Position numbers and translations under genes: made by a program. From positions 1 to 15,957 of the forward strand of contig JBNJEA010000067.1 in NCBI GenBank assembly GCA_051745395.1: a DNA stretch of 15,957 nucleotides, read 5' to 3'. How positions within the stretch are numbered: the first letter of the stretch is position 1; every line of letters starts with the position of its first letter. The notes under the pieces were generated by a model, which worked only from the letters and a program-made list of their open reading frames with translations, searched no databases and had not been told where the DNA came from. This document shows positions 1 to 6,557 of this stretch, piece after piece. The stretch comes from JBNJEA01 sp051745395 (lineage in GTDB: Bacteria > Desulfobacterota > Desulfobacteria > Desulfobacterales > Desulfosalsimonadaceae).

Positions 1-777
1 GGCTACATCGACGATGCCGTGGATTTTATACGCAAGCGCCATGATATCGACAAGGTCAATCTCATGGGCGTCTGCATGGGCGGGACTTTCAACGTCATGT
101 ACGCGGCCCTGCATCCCGAAAAGGTCAAGAACCTGATTTTAACGGTTACCCCCACCAGTTTTGACACGGATGCCGGCATGCTCCATGTGTGGTGGGGAGA
201 CGAAGGCTTTGATGTCGACCGCCTGATTGAACTCCACGGCAATATGCCCGGGGACCTGTTGAACGTGAATTTTTTGATGTTAAATCCGGCCCGCCTGATG
301 ATCGATAAGTATGTCGGCTTTCTGGAAAACATGGACAAAAAGGATTTCCTCGAAAATTTTGTCCGGATGGAGAAATGGATTTTCGACAGCCCCGACGTGC
401 CGGGCGAAACCTTTCGGGAGTTTATCCGCCTTTTATACCAGCAAAACCGCCTGATTCAAAACAGCCTTGAAATCGGGGGCAGGCATGTGGATTTACAGCG
501 CGTCACCATGCCGGTTTTAAACATTTATGCCCGCTATGACCACCTGGTGCCGCCGGAAGCCTGCAACCAGCTCACCGGCAACATCGGCAGCCCGGATGCC
601 GAGGATTTTTGCCTGGATACCGGTCATATCGGCATCTATGTCAGCTCCAAATCCCAGAAGGTTTTTGTCCCCAAAATTTGCGAATGGTTACAGCAGCGCG
701 ACGGGCAGCCGGTGGTCGCGAGCCGGGAAAATGCGCAGAAATCCTTCCCGCATGCCAAACGGCATGCGGCGGCATAA
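1..777 (+). CDS. phaC: Class III-type poly(3-hydroxyalkanoate) synthase PhaC, C-terminal part (5' end outside window)
   Basis: This enzyme polymerises (R)-3-hydroxyacyl-CoA into PHA at the surface of cytoplasmic storage granules. The frame is open from the first base, so the N-terminus lies outside the window; the first GTG (base 19) falls inside the fold and is not a start. The visible 258 residues include the PhaC lipase-like box GVCMGG with the nucleophilic Cys (residue 25 of the fragment), the catalytic Asp region YARYDHLVPP and the catalytic His in DTGHIGIYVSSKSQKVF, followed by the usual short helix KICEWL. The compact C-terminus fits class III synthases, which need a PhaE partner; phaE could lie just upstream. 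The last ~25 residues (Ala, Lys, His-rich) look like a non-conserved tail. A phasin and a second PhaC-like gene follow on the same strand. No convincing terminator follows the stop. Confidence 0.88.
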   Translation, partial: GYIDDAVDFIRKRHDIDKVNLMGVCMGGTFNVMYAALHPEKVKNLILTVTPTSFDTDAGMLHVWWGDEGFDVDRLIELHGNMPGDLLNVNFLMLNPARLMIDKYVGFLENMDKKDFLENFVRMEKWIFDSPDVPGETFREFIRLLYQQNRLIQNSLEIGGRHVDLQRVTMPVLNIYARYDHLVPPEACNQLTGNIGSPDAEDFCLDTGHIGIYVSSKSQKVFVPKICEWLQQRDGQPVVASRENAQKSFPHAKRHAAA

Positions 778-1114
778 CGCAAAGAACAATCGGGGCAGGG
801 GCGGTAAAGAAGAAAAGAAATCTGGTTATCCGAAATGTTTTAGTGGCCGGTGCATCGGCTGCCAATAAAAAAAAAGGAAGTAGATTGCTTTGCCTGTCAT
901 TCCTGCGGAGGCAGGAATCCAGGTCTCCAGGCAACAAAAAAATCCTGGATCCCTGCCTCCGCAGGGATGACTTCGACAAACAATATACTTCATCTAAATA
1001 GGGTAACCTCGAGTAAAAGATCGGCTTAGCCCAAACGAAAAAACAACGAACTGGAGTATTCCGGATAACCATTTTATAGAATATGGGATTCGATCCGTAT
1101 AAGGAGTTTTTACA
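778..1114. other. Intergenic region between phaC and the PilZ gene
   Basis: These 337 bases contain no credible gene. They hold the REP/BIME-like element (877-991), which is itself enclosed by a 13-base inverted pair GGTTATCCGAAAT (824-836) and ATTCCGGATAACC (1058-1070), and a stretch at 1027-1039 resembling the arms of the 8263-8353 repeat. The AAGGAG at about 1103 serves the PilZ gene. No clear promoter was found. Confidence 0.7.
877..991. repeat. REP/BIME-like double palindrome
   Basis: Two arms in inverted orientation each contain their own palindrome: TTCCTGC-GGAG-GCAGGAA (900-917) and TCCCTGC-CTCC-GCAGGGA (about 950-967). The arms match each other over 28 bases with two mismatches (897-924 against 945-972), and similarity continues outward to a GAAGTA.ATTG motif at 877-887 and its complement at 981-991. 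The core resembles the widespread GTCATTCC..GGAATCCAG family of dispersed intergenic palindromes in proteobacteria, which are often mobilised by RAYT transposases. No RAYT gene is in the window. It lies between phaC and the PilZ gene and could form a large cruciform or stabilise mRNA ends. Confidence 0.75.
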
Positions 1115-1600
1115 ATGGCCGGACAAAACGATAAAACCATAAATGGTTCGGATTATCGGGCCTTTCCCCGCCATAGCATCCATGCCATTGTCCGGGTCCG
1201 GATAGACGAGCAAAATGATGTATATTCGGCTACCTTAAACGATTACAGCAAGGGCGGCCTCTGTTTGGTCACCGGTTTTCCGCTGCCGCGGGATGCGCTG
1301 ATCAATATTGAATCCCCGATTTCAGAGATTTCTTCGGCCGCATCGTCCTATGCCGCCCCGGCAAAGGTGCTGTGGTCAAGACAGTTTTCCGAAAATCCCC
1401 GCCATGTCCGCTATGGCTCCGGCAGCAGGTGGATGCTGCTGGATTGTAATTGGTGCGGGGAGCCGTTGTCGGCCATTCACAGTGCGTGCACCGAAGACGG
1501 CATACGGCTTTGCCCCCGGTGTTACGAGGAGCTGCAAAAAAACGACGACCGAAGGCTCGGCCAATGCGTGCGCCGGTTTTTGCTCGGCAATGTGCTTTAA
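1115..1600 (+). CDS. PilZ domain protein with C-terminal four-cysteine zinc-ribbon-like tail
   Basis: PilZ domains bind cyclic di-GMP and act as receptor or adaptor modules. Both parts of the ligand motif are present: RxxxR as R15-A-F-P-R19, and DxSxxG as D43-Y-S-K-G-G48. The domain fills roughly residues 12-110. A short tail follows with two CxxC pairs (C111/C114 and C133/C136), which look like a zinc ribbon. The start is ATG 1115, six bases after an AAGGAG Shine-Dalgarno sequence. The protein is cytoplasmic, with no signal or membrane segment. It lies inside a PHA storage locus, 80 bases ahead of the phasin gene, which suggests, but does not prove, a link between c-di-GMP and storage. The PilZ assignment is firm; the metal-binding role of the tail is inference. 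Confidence 0.85.
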   Translation: MAGQNDKTINGSDYRAFPRHSIHAIVRVRIDEQNDVYSATLNDYSKGGLCLVTGFPLPRDALINIESPISEISSAASSYAAPAKVLWSRQFSENPRHVRYGSGSRWMLLDCNWCGEPLSAIHSACTEDGIRLCPRCYEELQKNDDRRLGQCVRRFLLGNVL

Positions 1601-1636
1601 ACCCTATGATGCAATGATGAGTGCAGGGTTTTTGTT
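1599..1636 (+). terminator. Possible intrinsic terminator after the PilZ gene
   Basis: AAACCCT (1599-1605), overlapping the PilZ stop codon, can pair with AGGGTTT (1625-1631), and the sequence continues as TTTGTTTG. The loop is long (19 bases) but contains a TGCA/TGCA pair that could shorten it. The stem is only moderately stable, so termination may be partial and read-through into the phasin gene is possible. Confidence 0.4.
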
Positions 1637-1680
1637 TGTACGGTATTGTCAATTATTCATTCAAAAAAGGAGTGTGTACC

Positions 1681-2004
1681 ATGGAAATTACCAACGTGAC
1701 CAAGCAAATGATGGATTTTCAGAAAACCATGTTCAACAACGCGTTCAATGCCATTACCATGTTCCAGGATCAGACCGATAGTTTCGGCCGGGCGATGGTG
1801 GATCAAAATCCGGTAATGCCCCAGGAGGCCAAAGACGCGGTCAAAAACTGGATGGAGATGAGCAAAAAGGCCCGGGACAGTTACAAGCAGACCCTCGAGG
1901 AAAGCTTTAAAAGCATGGAAAGCTCCTTTTCCGCCAAGGAAACGGATTCCGCCAAGAAAACGGATTCCACCAAGGAAACAGATTCCGCCAAGAAAGCAAA
2001 ATAG
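1681..2004 (+). CDS. Phasin-family PHA granule-associated protein
   Basis: Phasins coat PHA granules and control their number and size. The 107-residue protein starts at ATG 1681 behind a good AAAAGGAG sequence; an earlier in-frame GTG at 1621 lies in the terminator-like region and is rejected. It is all-helical in appearance, with amphipathic stretches typical of phasins (TKQMMDFQKTMFNNAFNAI near the N-terminus, KNWMEMSKKARDSYKQTLEE in the middle). Residues from about 84 onward are a low-complexity Ser/Lys/Asp/Thr tail encoded by an 18-base tandem repeat. The gene sits between a PilZ gene and a PhaC-like gene, 19 bases upstream of the latter, so the two are probably co-transcribed. Family membership rests on size, helical pattern and the PHA context rather than on a signature motif. 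Confidence 0.78.
   Translation: MEITNVTKQMMDFQKTMFNNAFNAITMFQDQTDSFGRAMVDQNPVMPQEAKDAVKNWMEMSKKARDSYKQTLEESFKSMESSFSAKETDSAKKTDSTKETDSAKKAK
1933..2001 (+). repeat. 18-base tandem repeat inside the phasin gene (nearly four copies)
   Basis: Three full 18-base units (1933-1950, 1951-1968, 1969-1986) and a partial fourth (1987-2001) share the pattern GCCAAGRAAACGGATTCC with one or two changes per copy. Each unit encodes (A/T)K(E/K)TDS. The repeat keeps frame, so copy-number change would lengthen or shorten the charged tail without breaking the protein. Confidence 0.92.
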
Positions 2005-2023
2005 CGCGGCTTTTGGGAGCAAA

Positions 2024-3595
2024 ATGCAAGAAAAGCAAAACCCTTCCGAAACGGTAGCGCCGGCGTGGGCGAATCTGGCGGGTATGGAGTGGATCCGGCA
2101 TGGAAAAATGGCCCAGGCATCCCGGCAACTGGCTCTTATGCCATTGAATTTCTGGAATGCCTGGGCCCATTATCACCGGGATTTTTTCTTTTCCCTGGCC
2201 AAGGCCATACAGTATTTCTACGATGTGGAAATGACAAAGGCCGGCCATGATGAGCCGATGAAAGCATGGGACCAGTATGCGCAATTGATCAACTACAATT
2301 TCGAACGGGCCTGCGAGGCGGCGTTGAGCAGCACGGATGCGGTGCTCGATTACCATATGCCCGAGTTCAACCACGCGATCTTATCGGCATTGTCACTGTT
2401 TACCGGGCGTTTTGAAGGCGATTTTTTCGACTACATCGAGCGCAAGGCCGAAGTTGTCGAAGCCCTGGCCCATCAATACCCGGAGCAAATCCAAAACATC
2501 GCCGATGAATTCGGTTTCCATTTCGAAAGCGGCGGCTATGTGCAGGTGGCGGAAACCGACCGGTTTGTCGTCTATCAGGTGCTGCCCACGGAAAGCGGGG
2601 TAAGCGTCAATGATGGAGGCAAGCCCATCCTCATTGTCCACCCCTATGTGCTCGGCCATGACATTCTCGCGTTTTTGCCCGGCGAGAACAAAAGCTATGT
2701 GCACTGCTTTGCCAACCACGGCATTCCCACCTATGTGCGGATTTTAAAGGATATCGAAGAGCATGAAGCCGTCCAAAGGCTCACCCTGGAAGACGATATC
2801 GGCGATACCCGGTATTTCTGCGAACAGATTCGGCAAAAACACGGCCGGCCCCTGACGTTAAACGGGTATTGCCAGGGCGGGCTGATGACCTTGAGCAACC
2901 TGCTTTCCGGCGAGCTCGACGGTCTGGTCGATACCCATATCACCTGTGTGGCCCCCATTGACGGGACCCGCAGCGAAGGTTTCCGCAGTTTTCTCGGTCA
3001 GCTGCCCGAACGCTTTAACCGGCTGGCGTACGGGACCAAGCGCCTGCCCAACGGCAACCGGGTGGCCGACGGGGATTTAATGGCCTGGGTCTATAAAATC
3101 AAAAGCATTGAAAACGAATACCCCATCGTTTCCTTTTACCGGGACCTGGCCATGATCGGCCATATGCGCAAAAAAAATGCCCCCATCAGCAAGACGGCCG
3201 CCGCGTTGAATTACTGGCTCAACTACCAGCGGCATGATCTGCCCCTCGAAATTACCCGGTTGAGCTTTGCTTCCTACAACACGCCCATCGCCGACGACGG
3301 CACCCTGCCGTTTACGGCCTTTGACCGGCCGTTAAACATCCGGCGCCTGGCGGAAAAAGGCATCCGGATGCTGATCTGCTACGGTGAACAGGACGCGCTT
3401 GTGGAGCCGCCCTGCGCCCTGGCGCCGCAGGATTTCATCGATGTCGAGGTCACCCCCTTTCCCAAGGGACACGTGGCCATCGCCACATCCTGGTCGCTGC
3501 CCACCTCGAGCTATGCCTTGCACACCCGTTTCGGCGATCAAAATTATCGCGGCCCCGTCCGTTTCCATCTCGATATCGAGCAGGGTCGGGGATAG
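2024..3595 (+). CDS. PhaC-like alpha/beta hydrolase (second, divergent PHA synthase or PHA-active enzyme)
   Basis: The 523-residue protein has the alpha/beta-hydrolase core of PHA synthases. The nucleophile box is G281-Y-C283-Q-G-G, with Cys instead of Ser as in PhaC; the Asp is in Y-G-E-Q-D457 and the His in F-P-K-G-H483. Residues 1-190 form a helical N-terminal region like that of class I/II synthases, so it is longer than a class III subunit. No signal peptide is visible. ATG 2024 follows a weak GGGAGC, 19 bases after the phasin stop, so coupling with phasin translation is likely. It may be a synthase with different chain-length preference, or an intracellular depolymerase, since some of those also use Cys. 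Proteins of this kind are sometimes given unrelated automatic names. A weak CGCAAA/TTTGCG hairpin lies after the stop (3615-3636), without a good U-tract. Confidence 0.78.
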   Translation: MQEKQNPSETVAPAWANLAGMEWIRHGKMAQASRQLALMPLNFWNAWAHYHRDFFFSLAKAIQYFYDVEMTKAGHDEPMKAWDQYAQLINYNFERACEAALSSTDAVLDYHMPEFNHAILSALSLFTGRFEGDFFDYIERKAEVVEALAHQYPEQIQNIADEFGFHFESGGYVQVAETDRFVVYQVLPTESGVSVNDGGKPILIVHPYVLGHDILAFLPGENKSYVHCFANHGIPTYVRILKDIEEHEAVQRLTLEDDIGDTRYFCEQIRQKHGRPLTLNGYCQGGLMTLSNLLSGELDGLVDTHITCVAPIDGTRSEGFRSFLGQLPERFNRLAYGTKRLPNGNRVADGDLMAWVYKIKSIENEYPIVSFYRDLAMIGHMRKKNAPISKTAAALNYWLNYQRHDLPLEITRLSFASYNTPIADDGTLPFTAFDRPLNIRRLAEKGIRMLICYGEQDALVEPPCALAPQDFIDVEVTPFPKGHVAIATSWSLPTSSYALHTRFGDQNYRGPVRFHLDIEQGRG

Positions 3596-3777
3596 GCCGT
3601 CGCTGGATCGGGTTCGCAAAAAGGACTTGCTTTGCGGTTTCTCGATATTGCATAGTATAAGAAGTAGGCCATTTCCCATTCGGGGTAGCAGACCGATGCC
3701 TGTCATCTGATTCATTTTTTTCATCCATTGCGGGGCGGGCGTATTTGAATCCCATGTGAAAGCGAGCGGCATTTTTG

Positions 3778-4419
3778 ATGACGCCGACGGCGGCACTTGC
3801 CAAATACCGGGTAGCGGATCTGTTGATAACGCCGGAAAATGTCCGGCTGGCGTTTTTACTCGAATCGCCCTATGCCGATGAAGTCGTCCACGGCCACCCC
3901 CTGGCCGGCGGTTCGGGCAAAAGCATGGCCCGTTTTCTGGTGGCAAAGGTGCCGGCTTTCCGGCATTGGGCGCCGGATATCCCCGTCGGCTGCCAGATCC
4001 GGAGGCGCGGGGAAAGCCGCCTGGCGGTAATGAACGCTTCGAATTACCCCCTGGACAAAACCCTTTATTGCCCCGACGATTACCAGGCCAATGCCGACAC
4101 CATCGACGCCTGGGACCGTATCCGGCGCAACCCCGGGGCCAACACCCGGCATAATCCCGATCATCGGGTTTTGGAAGCGCAGATGGTCGCGGACCTGACC
4201 GAGCGGCTGCACCGGCTGCCCCCCGAAGCCCTGGTGGTGGCCTGCGGGGATGTGGCGCGTGCGATCGCCGCCAAATGCGGTTTTCCAAAAAAGCGGCTTT
4301 ACGAACCCAAAGTGCCGCACCCGTCACGCAATCTCTGGTGCTCTGCAGCCAATTTCGGGGACCGGGAGGATTTTATTGCCACAGTGGCCGGCCGAATGGG
4401 AAAGGCCGGATCAGGCTGA
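3778..4419 (+). CDS. Uracil-DNA-glycosylase-superfamily-like protein (tentative)
   Basis: This 213-residue protein has no signal peptide or membrane segment. Three blocks suggest the UDG-like alpha/beta fold: FLLESPYADEVVHGHPLAG near residues 26-44 (position of motif A, a strand followed by a Gly/Pro-rich loop), VMNASNYPLD near 84-93, and VPHPSRNLW near 179-187 (HPS is the typical C-terminal UDG motif). The exact catalytic residues of the classical families cannot be assigned, so base excision activity is not claimed. The start is ATG 3778, directly after an in-frame TTG at 3775; a weak GAGCGG lies ahead. The gene stands between the PHA cluster and a PhzF-like gene 32 bases downstream, on the same strand. 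The fold assignment is inference from motifs. Confidence 0.6.
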   Translation: MTPTAALAKYRVADLLITPENVRLAFLLESPYADEVVHGHPLAGGSGKSMARFLVAKVPAFRHWAPDIPVGCQIRRRGESRLAVMNASNYPLDKTLYCPDDYQANADTIDAWDRIRRNPGANTRHNPDHRVLEAQMVADLTERLHRLPPEALVVACGDVARAIAAKCGFPKKRLYEPKVPHPSRNLWCSAANFGDREDFIATVAGRMGKAGSG

Positions 4420-4451
4420 AAACAATTTTTTCAGTAAAGGATATCAAGCCG

Positions 4452-5246
4452 ATGGAAATTCCCGTTTACCAGGTGGATGCGTTTGCCAATACCCCGTTTT
4501 CCGGAAATCCGGCCGCGGTCTGCTTGCTGGAGCATTTCCTGCCGGTTTCCACCATGCAGGCCATTGCAGCGGAAAACAACCTGTCGGAAACCGTTTTTAT
4601 GGTTTTACAAGACGATGTGTACCATCTCCGCTGGTTTTCACCGGTAACCGAGGTCGATCTGTGCGGGCACGCCACCCTGGCCGCCGCCCACGTACTTTTC
4701 CGTCACCTGGATTTTCCGGGCGATCGGATCCGGTTTGCCAGCCGTTGCGAACCGCTGGCGGTTTATCGGGCAGCGGATTGGCTCTATCTCGATTTTCCGG
4801 CCGATGAACTCGAAAAAGCAGGTACCCCCCGCCATCTGGCCGAGGGGCTGGGGACGGAACCGGCAGCGGTTTTGCGCGGATGGGACGACTACCTGGCGGT
4901 TTTTGAAAATGAAAAAACCATTCGATCGATTGTGCCGGACCGGCGGATACTGGGCCAGGTTGCCTCGCGCGGGGTGATTGTCACGGCCCCGGGCAATCAA
5001 GTGGATTTCGTGTCCCGGTTTTTTGCTCCGCAGATGGGCCTTCCCGAGGACCCGGTGACCGGATCGGCCCATACGTCATTGATTCCCTACTGGTCAAATG
5101 TGCTGGACAAGCAGGAGATGACCGCCCGGCAGTTGTCGGACCGGGGCGGGCATCTGCATTGCCTGCATCGGGGCAAGCGGGTGGAAATCGGCGGGCAGGC
5201 CGTGACATACATGGTGGGCCGGATCATGATAGAAAACGGCGAGTAA
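4452..5246 (+). CDS. PhzF family isomerase/epimerase
   Basis: PhzF-family enzymes are two-domain cytoplasmic proteins with the diaminopimelate epimerase fold; the founder isomerises a phenazine precursor, but most homologues have unknown substrates. The 264-residue length fits the family. Signatures visible: VDAFANTPFSGNPAAVC (8-24), the catalytic Glu in NNLSE46TVF, LCGHATLAAAH (70-80) and EDPVTGSAH near 207-215. ATG 4452 is preceded by AAAGGA at about ten bases; a much longer reading frame upstream overlaps the previous gene in another frame and is not used. No phenazine genes are nearby, so a phenazine role is not supported. The gene converges with the next one, 18 bases away, with no clear terminator between. 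Confidence 0.93.
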   Translation: MEIPVYQVDAFANTPFSGNPAAVCLLEHFLPVSTMQAIAAENNLSETVFMVLQDDVYHLRWFSPVTEVDLCGHATLAAAHVLFRHLDFPGDRIRFASRCEPLAVYRAADWLYLDFPADELEKAGTPRHLAEGLGTEPAAVLRGWDDYLAVFENEKTIRSIVPDRRILGQVASRGVIVTAPGNQVDFVSRFFAPQMGLPEDPVTGSAHTSLIPYWSNVLDKQEMTARQLSDRGGHLHCLHRGKRVEIGGQAVTYMVGRIMIENGE

Positions 5247-5264
5247 AGGCATTAAAACCGAATT

Positions 5265-6491
5265 TCAGCCATTGTTCCACTGCCATTTCAATACGTTGCT
5301 GGGCAGGCTTTTTTCGCCGGTATCCGGCTTTTTGATCCGGACCCGGTAAAAAAGCGGGCCGGTTTTGCTGGAAAGCGCTTCGGATCTCACCCGGACGGCG
5401 GAATCCAGCGGTTTTTTCTCCACCGGCTGCCAGGGGCCGCGCGCGTTGCGGCTTTCTTCCACCAGCACCTCGTATGCATCCCCGCCGGTGGAGCGCGCTT
5501 TGGCGGGCAGGTCAAACCGGAGGTCGATATACTGGCCCACGGCACCGGATTGCAACACCAGGTGCAGTGGGGCGGGGATGGAGGGAAAAGCGCTGCTGCC
5601 GCGGCCCTGGATCATATCCATGGCCTGGTGAAACGGCAAAACCGCGGCTTCGCCATTGTCGTTGACCACCAGGATGCCGTTGTTTTGCCCGGTGTTGACC
5701 TGGCCGGCGGCCACGTTGGCGGCATCGCTTACCCCGAAAAGCACCGGGTTTTTCATGTGGTAGAGCCGGGGCCGGGTGTCGGCGAGGGTAAACACCATTT
5801 CGGTGACCCCCTTATCCTGCAGGGAGCGGCCGGATCGGGTCGCGACCACCGAGCGGGTATAGTTGAGGCTGATATGGGCATAGCCGCTGTCGTCGACGGC
5901 AATGTTGACCGGACTGAGCTGTAAGTCGATGTTGTCGAGCAGGGTGAAATCGCGGCGGATGGCCGAATCGAGATTCATCTTGTCGCCGGTGAAGTCCTCG
6001 GATACACGGGCCATGAACTTTTCTGGATTTCCGGCTTCATAGGCACGGACAAGCTCGGCCAGACGGGCCGTCAGCACGGATTGGATGTCATTTTCCGAAA
6101 CGGTGATGCGTTTGGGCGAACCGGTGATGTCGCGGGTCCGGCCCCGGCGGTTTACGGCCTTGATCGCCACGTCGTAGGACCGGCCGGCTTCGGCGGAAAA
6201 GCCGTAGGAAATGGTGCCGTTGGACAAAAATGAGGCATTTTCCCAGCTTTGCCCGCCGTCGGTGCTGACATAGGCGGCGCTCAGTGCGCTTTTTCCCATG
6301 TCGGCCCGGCTGCGGATATAGATTTTGCCGTCGGATAAAAAGGGACGGTATAACGTCAGCGATTGTTCCGATGCGTCGGGCTGGAGCCGGTTGACATGGA
6401 AGTAGTCCATGGCCGTGCCGGCTGTGGATGCCGGCGCCCCCATCCCCAAACAGATCATAGACAACAGCAGGCTTCGGGTCAGTGTTTTCAA
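5265..6491 (-). CDS. Secreted protein with Asp-box-like motif, NTF2-like middle domain and FN3-like C-terminus
   Basis: No function is recognised. I place the start at the TTG at 6491, because GGGAGG sits five bases ahead of it (6502-6497) and the product then begins with a clean signal peptide (KTLTRSLLLSMICLGMG, cleavage near ASTAG-TA). An ATG at 6548 has only a weak AATGGA and would add 19 hydrophilic residues before the signal. Mature layout of the 408 residues: a beta-rich N-terminal part with an Asp-box-like STDGGQSW (77-84), an NTF2/SnoaL-like segment about 133-253 (helix LTARLAELVRAYEAGNPEKF then beta strands), and an FN3-like end about 300-408 (YEVLVEESRNARGPW, PLFYRVRIKK). It follows the beta-barrel gene on the same strand with a 66-base gap, so a shared transcript and a periplasmic partner role are likely. 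Confidence 0.72.
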   Translation of the reverse strand: MKTLTRSLLLSMICLGMGAPASTAGTAMDYFHVNRLQPDASEQSLTLYRPFLSDGKIYIRSRADMGKSALSAAYVSTDGGQSWENASFLSNGTISYGFSAEAGRSYDVAIKAVNRRGRTRDITGSPKRITVSENDIQSVLTARLAELVRAYEAGNPEKFMARVSEDFTGDKMNLDSAIRRDFTLLDNIDLQLSPVNIAVDDSGYAHISLNYTRSVVATRSGRSLQDKGVTEMVFTLADTRPRLYHMKNPVLFGVSDAANVAAGQVNTGQNNGILVVNDNGEAAVLPFHQAMDMIQGRGSSAFPSIPAPLHLVLQSGAVGQYIDLRFDLPAKARSTGGDAYEVLVEESRNARGPWQPVEKKPLDSAVRVRSEALSSKTGPLFYRVRIKKPDTGEKSLPSNVLKWQWNNG

Positions 6492-6557
6492 TTTGGCCTC
6501 CCGGATGGATTGATGCGCGGTGCGTGAAGTGATTTTTTGTAATTTCATTCCATTATT

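Noticed and set aside
3332..4327. 331-codon minus-strand frame across the PhaC-like and UDG-like genes
   Set aside because: Arg/Pro/Gly-rich translation typical of a shadow frame; the plus-strand genes explain the region.
4275..4451. N-terminal extension of the PhzF-like protein
   Set aside because: The added 59 residues overlap the upstream gene in another frame and have no family similarity; ATG 4452 starts with the conserved PVYQVDAF block.
4452..5246. Phenazine biosynthesis
   Set aside because: Only a PhzF-family protein is present; no other phz genes are visible, and most family members act elsewhere.
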